A DNA stretch of 64,000 nucleotides from Spirosoma luteum DSM 19990 (GCF_000374065.1 NZ_KB893279.1:169719-233718), one strand, 5' to 3'. Counted from the first letter of the stretch, positions 8,870-17,819 are shown. Numbers and translations: made by a program. Notes: a model not told the origin generated them from the letters alone.

Positions 8870-9904
8870 TCAATCCATCCGGTCAAGCTTGAACCGAAAG
8901 GTGGTTCCTTTCTCAACTTTGCTCATTACGGTAATCTTGGCTTTGTGCGCATTTAAAATGTGCTTCACAATGGCCAGCCCCAGTCCCGTGCCACCCCGGT
9001 CTTTTGAACGGCTTTTTTCTACGCGGTAGAACCGCTCAAAAATCCGGCTCAGGTGTTCGGGAGGAATACCCGGTCCATTATCCCGCACTGATACAAGAAT
9101 GTGCTTTTTCTCCTCTTCCAGACTGACGATAACCCGACCGCTTTCATTACCATATTTCACCGCGTTTTCAACCAGGTTACTAATCACCTGCGTAATGCGT
9201 TGCGGGTCGGCCTTTACCCACACAGGTGTTGATAAAGGGGTCTTTAACGAGAGATCTATGTTCTTTGACTGCGTAATTCCTTCCAGCTGCTCAAAAATTT
9301 CCTGAATAACATGCGTCAGGTCAATGCGGCTGAAGTTCATTTTTACCTCTCCGGTTTCCAGTTGCGACAGCGCCATCAGGTCTTTCACCAGCGCATCGAG
9401 GCCATCGAGACTTTTGGCGGCTTTCGACAAGAACTTATCCCGTACTTTTTCGTCGTCAACAGCGCCGTCGATGAGGGTATGGATGTAGCCCTGGGCGGCA
9501 AAAATGGGTGTTTTTAACTCGTGCGATACGTCGGCCAGAAATTCCCGCCGAAACTGCTCCAGCCGCTTCAGCTCGTCGATTTCCCGTTGCTTCTTGGCAA
9601 CGTAAACGAAGATTTCGTCATTCAGTTTTTTAAACGGGTTTGTATTCTTGATGATCGACTTTCGGGAAATACTGAAATCGCGGATTTTAAGCTGATGAAT
9701 CGTTTTGTACATCTTATTGACCTCCCGAAAAACCAGCAGTTCAATAGCGTACAGAACCAAAAAGAAGGAAATGGCGAACGACGAAAGCCCGACAACAAAA
9801 AGCATACTGGTGGTTACCCCTTCTACAAACGTAAGAAAGGCAACCGTCAGTGCTGAAATCAGGCAGGCCAGCAAAAGGGCAATAAAGCGGGGACTCAGGG
9901 ACAT
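8870..9904 (-). CDS. PhoR-like sensor histidine kinase
   Basis: A 344-residue membrane kinase. Two hydrophobic segments span about residues 7-29 and 33-55 with almost no periplasmic loop, so it probably senses within the membrane or through a partner. The H box is FLADVSHELKTPIF with His128 as phosphoacceptor; the N box is VISNLVENAVKYG, and the G boxes are DNGPGIPPEHLSRIFERF and GGTGLGLAIVKHI. It lies downstream of its response regulator on the same strand with a hairpin between them. By resemblance it is PhoR-like, but a phosphate role is not shown by the neighbours. Confidence 0.9.
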   Translation of the reverse strand: MSLSPRFIALLLACLISALTVAFLTFVEGVTTSMLFVVGLSSFAISFFLVLYAIELLVFREVNKMYKTIHQLKIRDFSISRKSIIKNTNPFKKLNDEIFVYVAKKQREIDELKRLEQFRREFLADVSHELKTPIFAAQGYIHTLIDGAVDDEKVRDKFLSKAAKSLDGLDALVKDLMALSQLETGEVKMNFSRIDLTHVIQEIFEQLEGITQSKNIDLSLKTPLSTPVWVKADPQRITQVISNLVENAVKYGNESGRVIVSLEEEKKHILVSVRDNGPGIPPEHLSRIFERFYRVEKSRSKDRGGTGLGLAIVKHILNAHKAKITVMSKVEKGTTFRFKLDRMD

Positions 9905-9919
9905 GGCACAAAAGTAAAG

Positions 9920-9987
9920 GTGAAAGAGCGAAAGAATGAGAGATCGGCCGTATCAGGAATCGCGCTTTCATTCTTTCGCTCTTTCAC
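9920..9987. repeat. Perfect 20-bp inverted repeat between regulator and kinase genes
   Basis: GTGAAAGAGCGAAAGAATGA at 9920-9939 is the exact reverse complement of 9968-9987, with a 28-base loop. It fills nearly all of the 93-base gap between the response regulator stop and the kinase start. The same GAAAGAGCGAAAG core occurs in another inverted repeat at 42137-42296, so this looks like a member of a dispersed palindromic repeat family. Confidence 0.9.
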
Positions 9988-9997
9988 ACTTTAACGT

Positions 9998-10705
9998 TTA
10001 TTCATTCTGGTCGGTAAACATATAGCCAACACCTTTGAGGGTCCGGATGTGGGTGTCGCCAATTTTTTCGCGGAGTTTGCGAATGTGAACATCTACCGTT
10101 CGCTCGAGTACATAAATGTCGGCCCCCCATATTTTTTGCAGCAACTCTTCCCGGCTGCACACTTTGTTAGGGTGCTGCGCCAGAAAAAACAATAGCTCAA
10201 ATTCTTTCTTTGGCAGAATGACAGACTTTTCATTCTGGGTAACCGAGTAGTTTTTGCGATTAATCAGCAGGTCGGCAATGGTAATCTGTTCGCCGGGGTC
10301 CGCTTTCTGGGCTTCCCGCCGAAACAGGGCATTAATTCGGCTCATCAGGGCACGGGGCTTGATGGGCTTGGTAATATAATCATCGGCCCCAACGTCGAAA
10401 GCCGCCACTTCAGAGTACTCTTCCGAACGCGCCGTCAGGTACAGGATGTACGTCTGGCGCAGGTCGGCAATATCACGAAGCTGTCGGCCGGTTTCAATGC
10501 CATCCATATGAGGCATCATAATATCGAGCAGAACCAGTTCGGGCAGATACGTTTTAGCCGTTTCAATGGCTTTGCGTCCATCGGTAGCCGTTCGAACATC
10601 GTAGCCTTCTTTGTTCAGGTTGTATTCGAGCATTTCTACGATGTCTGCGTCGTCATCGACGACTAAAACACGGTGTAAAGGTTGAGCAGCTTTGGCAGCA
10701 CTCAT
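9998..10705 (-). CDS. PhoB/OmpR-family response regulator
   Basis: A 235-residue two-domain regulator. The receiver domain (about residues 11-125) has the acidic pocket VVDDDAD, the phosphoacceptor Asp61 in LVLLDIMMP, Thr91 in YLTARS and Lys113 in YITKPIKP. The C-terminal winged helix (about 138-235) includes LPKKEFELLFFLAQHPNKV, SREELLQKIWG, RTVDVHIRKLREKIG and TLKGVGYMF. It is the first gene of an operon with the histidine kinase gene, which suggests they are partners. Confidence 0.94.
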   Translation of the reverse strand: MSAAKAAQPLHRVLVVDDDADIVEMLEYNLNKEGYDVRTATDGRKAIETAKTYLPELVLLDIMMPHMDGIETGRQLRDIADLRQTYILYLTARSEEYSEVAAFDVGADDYITKPIKPRALMSRINALFRREAQKADPGEQITIADLLINRKNYSVTQNEKSVILPKKEFELLFFLAQHPNKVCSREELLQKIWGADIYVLERTVDVHIRKLREKIGDTHIRTLKGVGYMFTDQNE

Positions 10706-11012
10706 GTGAAGTGAAGTTGGTAAAGTGATTTGTTTCTATACACCATACGTGCTATCGGAGGCACGTAAACAGCCCGAAGTTACGCGACTTATCCACAACG
10801 TTACCAAGCTTAAATGCATACTTAACAAAAACTTAACAGCTTTTGATGAAGCCCAATCAATCGGCAATACCTGAAAACTAGTTGATTAATTTACAGTAGT
10901 GTAAGGCGAAGGGTAGCAAACGGAGTTACTCCCGATGCTACAGGAGGGTTGATAAATGAGGCAAATACAAAAAAAATAACAACCCGTATACACCATTGTT
11001 ATTACTTGCACT
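10706..11012. other. Divergent intergenic region, no gene seen
   Basis: This 307-base stretch separates the response regulator gene from the AI-2E family gene and should carry promoters for both. A partial -7-like element (TATTACTTG at 11000-11008) sits four bases before the ATG at 11013. No hairpin or additional ORF stands out. Confidence 0.4.
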
Positions 11013-12164
11013 ATGAACATTCGCTTCCGGACACTTGAACTGCCTTACTATGCCAAACTGGTCTGTGTATTGCTGTCGATGGTCATTATTATTTATGGCC
11101 TGCACACGCTGGAAGGATTACTGATACCACTGGTATTCGCCATCCTATTTGCCGTGCTCCTGTTCCCGTTAGTAAAGCGGCTGGAAAACTGGCAAGTCCC
11201 CAGGATAGTCGCAATTATTTTGTGTCTGATACTGACACTAGGGGTGATAACGGCCCTGTTTTGGGGTATTTCAATCCAGATAAGCAGTTTTGCTGAAGTG
11301 ATTCCCAAGTTTGTTGAACGGGGAAACGAATACATAAACAGCATTCAAACGTTTGCCGATGAGAAACTCAATATAGACCGGCAACGGCAACTGACTGAAA
11401 TCAAAAAGTATTTGAGCGGAGCCCTGTCTGAAGGAGGAACTATTCTAACAACAACCCTGCTGGCTACCACTAGTATATTGACCAACATTTTTCTGATCCT
11501 GCTATTCGCTTTTTTCTTCCTGCTTTACCGGGACTTTTTTCGCTCATTCTTCTATAAGGTATTCAACGATGTTCGTCGGTCAGAAATTGACGAAATAATG
11601 GGTAAAATCTATGATGTCGTAAAAGACTATCTGGCTGGTCTGGTGCTGGTTATTCTGATTATCGGTACCCTCATGACGGTTGGCTTGTTAATTCTGGGGG
11701 TTGATTACGCTGTGTTTTTCGGCTTTTTCGGGGCCTGTCTGGTGCTCATTCCTTATTTCGGGATATCACTGGGCTCGCTACTTCCAGCTGCTTATACCCT
11801 GGTTACGCAGGATGATCCACTGAAGGCGGTAGGCGTTATTGGCGTATTTTTGTTCGTACAGATGATCGAGGGCAACTTCATTACCCCTTACATTGTCGGT
11901 TCTAAAGTAAGTATTAACCCACTGGCCGCCATTATTGTACTCATCTTGTGGGAAAACATATGGGGTCTGCCGGGCCTTATACTGGCCCTGCCCATGACGG
12001 CTATCGTTAAAGTTATTTTTGATTCGGTGGATGCGCTCAAGCCCTATGGTTTTGTTATCGGGGAAGCCGAAAAGCCCCGCCCTCCCATAAAAAATCTCAA
12101 GGAACTGGCTGAACAGCTACCCAAACGAGCCAAAAAGATAGGAACAGTGGAGGAGCGAGGGTAA
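11013..12164 (+). CDS. AI-2E family (PerM/YdiK-like) membrane transporter
   Basis: A 383-residue polytopic membrane protein of the AI-2E exporter superfamily. Early hydrophobic segments are at about residues 15-55 and 65-90, followed by a soluble region (FVERGNEYINSIQTFADEKL). The characteristic second half has LLLFAFFFLLYRDFFR and then VKDYLAGLVLVILIIGTLMT, VFFGFFGACLVLIPYFG and GNFITPYIVGSKVSINPLA. Members export autoinducer-2 or carry ions; the substrate here is unknown. It is monocistronic and converges on the LON-domain gene. Confidence 0.88.
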   Translation: MNIRFRTLELPYYAKLVCVLLSMVIIIYGLHTLEGLLIPLVFAILFAVLLFPLVKRLENWQVPRIVAIILCLILTLGVITALFWGISIQISSFAEVIPKFVERGNEYINSIQTFADEKLNIDRQRQLTEIKKYLSGALSEGGTILTTTLLATTSILTNIFLILLFAFFFLLYRDFFRSFFYKVFNDVRRSEIDEIMGKIYDVVKDYLAGLVLVILIIGTLMTVGLLILGVDYAVFFGFFGACLVLIPYFGISLGSLLPAAYTLVTQDDPLKAVGVIGVFLFVQMIEGNFITPYIVGSKVSINPLAAIIVLILWENIWGLPGLILALPMTAIVKVIFDSVDALKPYGFVIGEAEKPRPPIKNLKELAEQLPKRAKKIGTVEERG

Positions 12165-12189
12165 CGGTAATCCTGCGTTCCGAAAGGGG

Positions 12190-12819
12190 TTAGAAATTGA
12201 GCGGATCGAGATTTTTGAAGTGACCGTTCATTTGGATTCGCTGCTTGGTACGCTCCATGTCCGATACTACCGGTATGACTTTGTTGAGGTGCTGAATCAG
12301 GAATAACTGGCGTTCGGCCTCGCTTTCGAGGGTTAGTAATTCATACTCCTGCTCAATAGATAACCCTACCTTGTGGGCTACCTTGTAGGAGAGATTACTA
12401 CTTGATGCATTATAATCCGTTTCGCTCTGCAATAATTTGTACAGTTGTTCAAGTCGTTCGGTAAGGGCGGTTGCGTGGGCACTGAAATTATCGCCCTGTT
12501 CTACCAGTTCCACCTCGCCCCCTGCGTACAGTTTACCCGGCACCGGGTTCTCAAAATTAACCAGTCTGAAAACACCAAGTCCTTTTGATTTTATATCCAT
12601 CCGGCCATCGGGGTAGCGTTTATGCAGCGTGGTCACGTGCATTTCGGTACCATAGCCGGGCAACTTGTTATTGATGAAAGCCGGGATGCCAAATGTCTTT
12701 TCTTCTTCCAGGCATTCGTTGATAAGCTCCCGATAACGAGGCTCGAAAATATGCAGATTCAAATCCTCACCGGGATACACGATTAAGTTGAGCGGGAATA
12801 GGGACAGCGTCTTTTCCAT
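12190..12819 (-). CDS. LON substrate-binding domain protein
   Basis: A 209-residue protein resembling only the N-terminal substrate-binding domain of Lon protease (PUA-like fold). Family sequence starts directly after the Met at 12819: FPLNLIVYPGEDLNLHIFEP and RYRELINECLEEEKTFGIP. No ATPase or Ser-Lys protease domain follows. The 12819 start leaves only domain sequence; the frame stays open upstream to 12924 but that part overlaps the preceding gene. It follows the isochorismatase-family gene by 22 bases and is probably co-transcribed with it. Function of stand-alone LON domains is poorly defined. Confidence 0.85.
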   Translation of the reverse strand: MEKTLSLFPLNLIVYPGEDLNLHIFEPRYRELINECLEEEKTFGIPAFINNKLPGYGTEMHVTTLHKRYPDGRMDIKSKGLGVFRLVNFENPVPGKLYAGGEVELVEQGDNFSAHATALTERLEQLYKLLQSETDYNASSSNLSYKVAHKVGLSIEQEYELLTLESEAERQLFLIQHLNKVIPVVSDMERTKQRIQMNGHFKNLDPLNF

Positions 12820-12841
12820 AATGCCGAAAAGGTACGGGTTT

Positions 12842-13627
12842 TTAGCTAAAAACCCCGTCTGATTGGACAAAACTGACGTTTCGGGCCCGTGCTTCGGCAA
12901 AAATTGGGTCCGCCAGATGACCAAGTTCCGTCACGTCCGACATGCAATCCGTTACAATAGTAAGTTTGGGAATGATGCCCGGCGCAAAGTCCAGGAGTTG
13001 TTTCAGGCTATTGGCCACGCAGTGCGATTTGGCCTCGCCCATCAGATAAATAGTATCAAATCGGGCTAAATCGTCAATCAACGCGGTATTCAGTTGCGTT
13101 TCCGGAACGGTCGGGTCAGGCACCTGCGCCCGAAAAATGCCGAAGTGTTCGGTTAAATGATATAATCCTTTCTGTACCGCTACATAATCCCGATTACGCT
13201 GGTGCGACCATCCTTTCAGGGCATCGAACAACGTGTCATGCAAAGCCGCCCCATGTGAACCAATCAAACAATGTTCCGGCCAGATGTAGTGGGTAAACTG
13301 CCCGTCGGCTTCGAGTTGATGCACATAGGCTCTGGCTTTTTCCGCCGAAAAACGCGGTATCCATCGACCGGCATCTACGTCGACACCCGTAATTTGCGTA
13401 AACGGAGCCGGATGATTACCGCCCGTATCCTGCCAGAACAGCGGATGGGCAATGTCGAGACTGTGATGCGTATCCAGCGTAACAACGATATGGTCAATCT
13501 GGTCAGGATAGGTTTGGATAAGTGTAGCGATACGGTCGATATCCTGTTCGGCACCCGGCACAAACAGAGCACCGTCGGGATGGCAAAAGTCGAACTGAGC
13601 GTCAATGACGAGGAAGGCGTTTTTCAT
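12842..13627 (-). CDS. Isochorismatase-family (nicotinamidase-like) hydrolase
   Basis: A 261-residue cysteine hydrolase. The general-acid/base Asp is in FLVIDAQFDFC near residue 9, a metal-site-like run is VVTLDTHHSLDIAHPLFW, the HCLIGSHGAAL segment holds the mid-domain, and the nucleophile lies in LMGEAKSHCVANSLK. The order resembles nicotinamidase (PncA), which makes nicotinate from nicotinamide, but the protein is longer than the usual 180-220 residues, so another amide substrate is possible. It leads a two-gene unit with the LON-domain protein. Confidence 0.78.
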   Translation of the reverse strand: MKNAFLVIDAQFDFCHPDGALFVPGAEQDIDRIATLIQTYPDQIDHIVVTLDTHHSLDIAHPLFWQDTGGNHPAPFTQITGVDVDAGRWIPRFSAEKARAYVHQLEADGQFTHYIWPEHCLIGSHGAALHDTLFDALKGWSHQRNRDYVAVQKGLYHLTEHFGIFRAQVPDPTVPETQLNTALIDDLARFDTIYLMGEAKSHCVANSLKQLLDFAPGIIPKLTIVTDCMSDVTELGHLADPIFAEARARNVSFVQSDGVFS

Positions 13628-13695
13628 ACGAGATGACCCAGGTTAGTAGCGGTAACGGTCCAACCACTAAAACGGGTCAACTGTACCTGTTTGTT

Positions 13696-14877
13696 TTACG
13701 GTTTCTGAAACGCCCAACTTATGCCCAGTTGAGCCGAGTGCAAACCGCCGTAGGGCGCACTGGAAATCTGGATCAGGTCGCGCTGATAGCGCAGGTCGGC
13801 CGACAGGCGGTTGGTGAGGGCGTAGGAAGCGCCCACCACCAGGCCGGTAACGGAGTTTGCGTTGAGGGGTGGGTTAAGGACGCCTTCCGTCTCGGTGTAG
13901 CCGTTTATCAGGAAGGCGACATACGGCCCCGCGTACAAGTGCCAGCCATAGGCTACCTCATGGCGGAAAAGTACCGGAATTTCGAGGTAGTTGAGGCTGG
14001 CAAAGTTTGACAAATACCGACTGGTGCCGGTTCTGACTTCATCCGAGCGGTAGCCGCGTTGCGCGTAGTTGATTTCGCCCCGCACAGCCCACGTTAACGA
14101 CAGTGGCAGCTCCGCCCACAGACCACCCACAAACCGGGTTCGGTACCGACCACCGGGACCCATGCCGTTTTCGCCCACAAGACCGGCCCCCAGCCGAACG
14201 CCCGCCTGCAACTCGTTCCAGGAAATGGGGTTCATTCCCAATGAATCGGCGGAGAGACCAAACCGGTAGGTGCCACGCAGTCCCAGCGTGGTGGCAGGCG
14301 CACCATTGCCGGTGAAATACGCCACACCATTGATGCCAACACCCCAGCGCGACGAAATCCGGTAATCGTAGCCTACCGCGGCCATGGGTACCACCCGACT
14401 CGTATTGGTCAGTTTACCGGTTGTTTGGTAGTTTGGAAAGCGTGGGTTTATCCGGAAAATACTGTCGACACGAATCTCCCGCTGGCGGTACACCGACAAG
14501 CCAACCTGCGCTTTTAGCTGATGACGCTTCGTTAACACGGGCAGTAAAACCAGCGATAAATCGGTCATGCGATCCTGTCGGCTGTAAAAATCCCGAAGCT
14601 GCGCCGGGTCGGGTTGCGCGTAGAGGCCGGGGTTAGCCGGGTCAGTTGTGGCGAGGGGGTCGTTATTAGCCGAGGCACCCCAGCCAACGCCCAGTGCAAT
14701 TCCCAGCCGGGGCCGGAGGTAACCCGTAAGCTGCTGCCGAACGTGCCAGCCAGCCCGGTAGGGTGTAGGCAGATTCAGGGTAGACACGCCGGTTTCCACC
14801 TCGAACCGGCGATTTTCAGTTGTTTGGGCCACGGCGCCCACGCTGATTGCGAAAAGAAAAATGAGGGTAGTTTTCAT
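13696..14877 (-). CDS. Outer-membrane beta-barrel protein
   Basis: A 393-residue protein with a signal peptide (MKTTLIFLFAISVGAVAQ) and then alternating amphipathic strands typical of a PorT-like barrel: YRAGWHVRQQLTGYLRPRLG, LKAQVGLSVYRQREI, LAYGWHLYAGPYVAFLI. It ends LGISWAFQKP, with an aromatic residue close to the C-terminus. It is the last gene of the run that starts with the sigma factor at 18346, with 6 bases to the preceding gene. The ligand or role is unknown. Confidence 0.7.
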   Translation of the reverse strand: MKTTLIFLFAISVGAVAQTTENRRFEVETGVSTLNLPTPYRAGWHVRQQLTGYLRPRLGIALGVGWGASANNDPLATTDPANPGLYAQPDPAQLRDFYSRQDRMTDLSLVLLPVLTKRHQLKAQVGLSVYRQREIRVDSIFRINPRFPNYQTTGKLTNTSRVVPMAAVGYDYRISSRWGVGINGVAYFTGNGAPATTLGLRGTYRFGLSADSLGMNPISWNELQAGVRLGAGLVGENGMGPGGRYRTRFVGGLWAELPLSLTWAVRGEINYAQRGYRSDEVRTGTSRYLSNFASLNYLEIPVLFRHEVAYGWHLYAGPYVAFLINGYTETEGVLNPPLNANSVTGLVVGASYALTNRLSADLRYQRDLIQISSAPYGGLHSAQLGISWAFQKP

Positions 14878-14883
14878 AAAACG

Positions 14884-16188
14884 TTAGAAGCGATAACCGA
14901 CCTGAATGCCGGCGTTGGCGTAATCGGGAATAATAAACGACTGACCGGATAACCGAAGCCAGGGACCAACGATGAGCCGGTCAGTCAGGGCGAAATTGTA
15001 GTCGATACTGCTATGCCAGCCTGTTTGTAATTCCTTCACCGCCGACCGTTGCGTTAGCGTCAGCGAGTTGATTAACTGACCGTTTATCGTTTGCCGACCA
15101 AAGGTGCCCTGCAACTCATCCGTATAGGTAAGCATCGGGCCGGTAGTAATGCCGATGGTATGCCGACGGCTGTACAGGGGAAGAAACCGAACACCGGTCA
15201 ATAGCGCGAACTGGTTGGTAAAGCCCGCCCGATAATCGTCGTTGCTGTTCAGGAAATTGTGCGAATAGGTTAGACTGCCCATAATGCCCAGCCGCCGGGT
15301 CAGATAGCGGGTGTACCGGTTTTCATAAACAGCCTGACTGCCAATGTCTTCGGCCAGCAGACCAGCGCCTATGTAAAACTCATTGCGGTAAAAGGGAATG
15401 TCCTGTTTGATGCGGGCGTATGCCTTGTTCTTGCGGGGAGCCAGCAAATGGCGTTTCAGCGGAAAGAGTTTGTAACCCACCCCAAGCGCCCAGTAACCGT
15501 AGTTTTGTTTGAAGGCGTAGGTCTGGTTTTGCACTGTAATGCCATCAACCGCCGGAGTCAGGCTTCGGGCGTAGGTCAGGTCGAGGGTCAGGCCGCCAAT
15601 ATCTGCACCAATGCCGAGTTGCCCTTCCAGGTTCGTTTTTTTGTAGCTGTTGTACACGGCTTCAGAAATTCGGTACTGTTCCAGTTGGCTGTCAACACGC
15701 TGTTTTTCTGAAGGCGTTGGGGGAGTGTAGCCCTCAAACGTCCTGATGAGGCTGGCATAGCTATTCGGTTTTGGCTGGTTAAAGGCTGTCGTTAAACCCG
15801 CATTCAGCCGGAGCCAGGGTAGTGGTTTGAAACCGGCTATAAGCCGGGCGTCGGAGCGCCGGATGCCGGGGTAAATGGCAGACCCACCGCTTGCATTGCT
15901 AACCGACGCATTTGTCAACGAATAAGCCCCATACATTCCCTCTGCCTGTGCGTACCAGCGGGGGCGGTCGAACCGGGCAAAAGCCCCCACCGAATTGCCA
16001 ATCGCATCGCCGTAATTGACTCCGTATAAGCTGGCATCGCCAATCTGCACTTGGTTGCCAACGGTAGCCTGCTTGCTCAGGCCGAGGTAGGCCTTTGGCC
16101 CAAAGGACCATTCCTGCGCCAGGGCAGAACCTGCGGTTAACCCTGTCAGTACAACCAGCAGGCTGGTTTTTAGTGAAGTTGTTTTCAT
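14884..16188 (-). CDS. Outer-membrane beta-barrel-like protein
   Basis: A 434-residue exported protein with a signal peptide (TSLLVVLTGLTAGSALAQE) and a body of strands with many aromatic and Gly residues (NYGDAIGNSVGAFARFDRPR, YGYWALGVGYKLFPLKRHL). It ends IQVGYRF, a terminal Phe typical of proteins folded by the BAM machinery. It lies between the DUF4097-like gene and another barrel gene in the same operon. No specific family is recognised. Confidence 0.65.
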   Translation of the reverse strand: MKTTSLKTSLLVVLTGLTAGSALAQEWSFGPKAYLGLSKQATVGNQVQIGDASLYGVNYGDAIGNSVGAFARFDRPRWYAQAEGMYGAYSLTNASVSNASGGSAIYPGIRRSDARLIAGFKPLPWLRLNAGLTTAFNQPKPNSYASLIRTFEGYTPPTPSEKQRVDSQLEQYRISEAVYNSYKKTNLEGQLGIGADIGGLTLDLTYARSLTPAVDGITVQNQTYAFKQNYGYWALGVGYKLFPLKRHLLAPRKNKAYARIKQDIPFYRNEFYIGAGLLAEDIGSQAVYENRYTRYLTRRLGIMGSLTYSHNFLNSNDDYRAGFTNQFALLTGVRFLPLYSRRHTIGITTGPMLTYTDELQGTFGRQTINGQLINSLTLTQRSAVKELQTGWHSSIDYNFALTDRLIVGPWLRLSGQSFIIPDYANAGIQVGYRF

Positions 16189-16200
16189 TGTGTCGTGTGT

Positions 16201-17202
16201 TTATCGGTTGACTACTGATTTTCCGTCTTGAATGGTAATGGGGCTATAACTGTTTTGAATCCTGATGTCGGGTTTACGGCCCGTTGGCTGGTAGCCGAAC
16301 ACCTGCTTGCCGCCGTATTTGCTCACCTGGTCGCTTACTTCCTGCGGCACCCGGATGTCGGAGAAAGTGGAGATAACGTCAAACCGAAAGTCGGACAGGC
16401 GATTGACCGATACCAGAATCTCGGTACGGGCAGCGTCAACGGTCAGGGCATCGAGGGTACTGGCCGGTAGGATGGACAGCTTGCCGTAACGGCTTTTCAG
16501 GTTGGCGGTGCCGCCCAGATCGCGCAGGGTAACATCGGATTTTTCGGCTTTGAGCGTCAACACCGCCGTCATGTTGCGCCCATCAATATCGCCGTAGCTG
16601 GAGGAAATTGACACCTTACCGCTCACATCTTCAAAGGCAAGTTTGCCAAATTCGAATGTCAGGTTTACGTCCCCGGCCAGGTCACTCAGGTGAATGTCAC
16701 CGAAGGAATTGGACAGCGTCAGCAATGCTTTGTTGGGAAGACTAATTTCATAAATGGCTTTGAGCTGGCTTTGCAACTTACCGCCCCGTTGCGGAATCAC
16801 GAAGCGATTCGACAAGTCGATCAGCCCTTTTTCGGCCTGCAATACGTATTGGTGATACCCTACTTCTCGCTCAGCCGTGGCCTTGTCAGGGTGTTTAGCC
16901 ACCAAGCGTAATTTGACCGATATCGTTGGCCGGTTCCAGCCTTTCAGCGTGATGTCTGCCTTCTGAGCAGTCAGCCGAACACGCTGCCCGTCGATGTAAG
17001 GCAACTCTTTCTCGATAACCCGCGTCACCACCTGCACCGGCGTTTGCGAACGGGCTGGCAGGGAGAGGAGAAGGAGTATGAGAATACCCCACCCCAACCC
17101 CTCCCCTTGAAAAAAGGGGAGGGACGTGAAAAGCTTGTTATTTAAGTCCTTCCCCTGCTTTTCAGTGGAAGGGCTGGGGTGGGGTGATTGATAGATTTTC
17201 AT
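16201..17202 (-). CDS. Exported DUF4097-like adhesin-type repeat protein
   Basis: A 333-residue protein. After a hydrophobic core (GILILLLLSLPARSQ, about residues 39-53) the body has beta-solenoid-like repeats: LSNSFGDIHLSDLAGDVNLT, FEFGKLAFEDVSG, SSSYGDIDGRNMT and LKSRYGKLSI. It parallels the protein at 4985-6037 in repeat style and operon position. Residues 6 to 39, before the hydrophobic core, are encoded by a 100-bp palindromic repeat (17086-17185), giving an unusually long, Pro/Gly-rich N-region. The start overlaps the preceding gene by 4 bases. Confidence 0.65.
   Translation of the reverse strand: MKIYQSPHPSPSTEKQGKDLNNKLFTSLPFFQGEGLGWGILILLLLSLPARSQTPVQVVTRVIEKELPYIDGQRVRLTAQKADITLKGWNRPTISVKLRLVAKHPDKATAEREVGYHQYVLQAEKGLIDLSNRFVIPQRGGKLQSQLKAIYEISLPNKALLTLSNSFGDIHLSDLAGDVNLTFEFGKLAFEDVSGKVSISSSYGDIDGRNMTAVLTLKAEKSDVTLRDLGGTANLKSRYGKLSILPASTLDALTVDAARTEILVSVNRLSDFRFDVISTFSDIRVPQEVSDQVSKYGGKQVFGYQPTGRKPDIRIQNSYSPITIQDGKSVVNR
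17086..17185. repeat. CCCCACCCC-type palindromic element inside a coding region
   Basis: Outer arms 17086-17104 and 17167-17185 are inverted repeats matching at 17 of 19 positions (ACCCCACCCCA core). Within it, CCCTCCCCTT at 17099-17108 pairs perfectly with 17114-17123, and a weaker hairpin lies between about 17148 and 17173. The whole sits in the 5' coding end of the gene at 16201-17202 and is read in frame. The composition and plan are those of the intergenic palindromes common in Cytophagales. Confidence 0.8.
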
Positions 17203-17819
17203 GACCGTAATAGGGTAATCAGTTCTTTCGTGACTTCGGCCCGCTGGTTCTCGATTTTCACCTGCGCCCTGATCAGGGCCGGGTCATCGCCAAAAACTTG
17301 TTGCTGTTCCTCAATCCGCTGTTGCTCTTCGGTGAGTTCCGTGAGCTGGTTGCGGAGTTCATGGACTTCGGGCCGCTGGCAAACGTACCGGTCTTCGGCA
17401 CATTGGCGGTTGATGAACTCCTCGGCCCGTTCGTCGGCATTTGATTCATCAGAAAATGCGCCTGAATCTGCTTTCTGGTTTATGCTGGATTGCTCAACGG
17501 CGTATTCAACGCGTACTTTTTCCGTTGATTCGGGCCGCAGAAACAGCCAGCTGCCAACAAATACCAGCATAGCGGCCACCGCCAGACCTGCCCAAAGTTG
17601 CCAGGTTTGGGGCTGTTGCCAGAGCGGACGAATGTTGACCTGCGTTTCTGTTGGTAAGGTCTGTTCGATGGTTGCCCATAAACCGGCTTTGGGCGCAAAC
17701 TCCGGCAGGGCCTGAACCACACGACTCAAGTGTTCATCGGCGTTGAGGTCGGCTTCAATCCGGGCCCACAGGTCGGGGCGGGGGTCAAATTCGGGTAGTT
17801 GCGATAAGGAGTCGTTCAT
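17199..17819 (-). CDS. Single-pass membrane anti-sigma-like protein
   Basis: A 206-residue protein. The N-terminal 85 residues contain two related stretches (FDPRPDLWARIEADLN and FAPKAGLWATIEQTLP), a small internal duplication. One membrane segment follows at about 88-108 (LWAGLAVAAMLVFVGSWLFL), then a Glu/Gln-rich periplasmic helix (LRNQLTELTEEQQRIEEQQQ) likely to form a coiled coil. It overlaps the sigma factor gene by 4 bases, supporting translational coupling and an anti-sigma role. The gene at 4408-5004 has the same layout. Confidence 0.62.
   Translation of the reverse strand: MNDSLSQLPEFDPRPDLWARIEADLNADEHLSRVVQALPEFAPKAGLWATIEQTLPTETQVNIRPLWQQPQTWQLWAGLAVAAMLVFVGSWLFLRPESTEKVRVEYAVEQSSINQKADSGAFSDESNADERAEEFINRQCAEDRYVCQRPEVHELRNQLTELTEEQQRIEEQQQVFGDDPALIRAQVKIENQRAEVTKELITLLRS

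Noticed and set aside
16201-17202. Treating the palindromic element as a sign of a broken gene
   Set aside because: The frame is open through the element and a normal hydrophobic signal core and full repeat domain follow.
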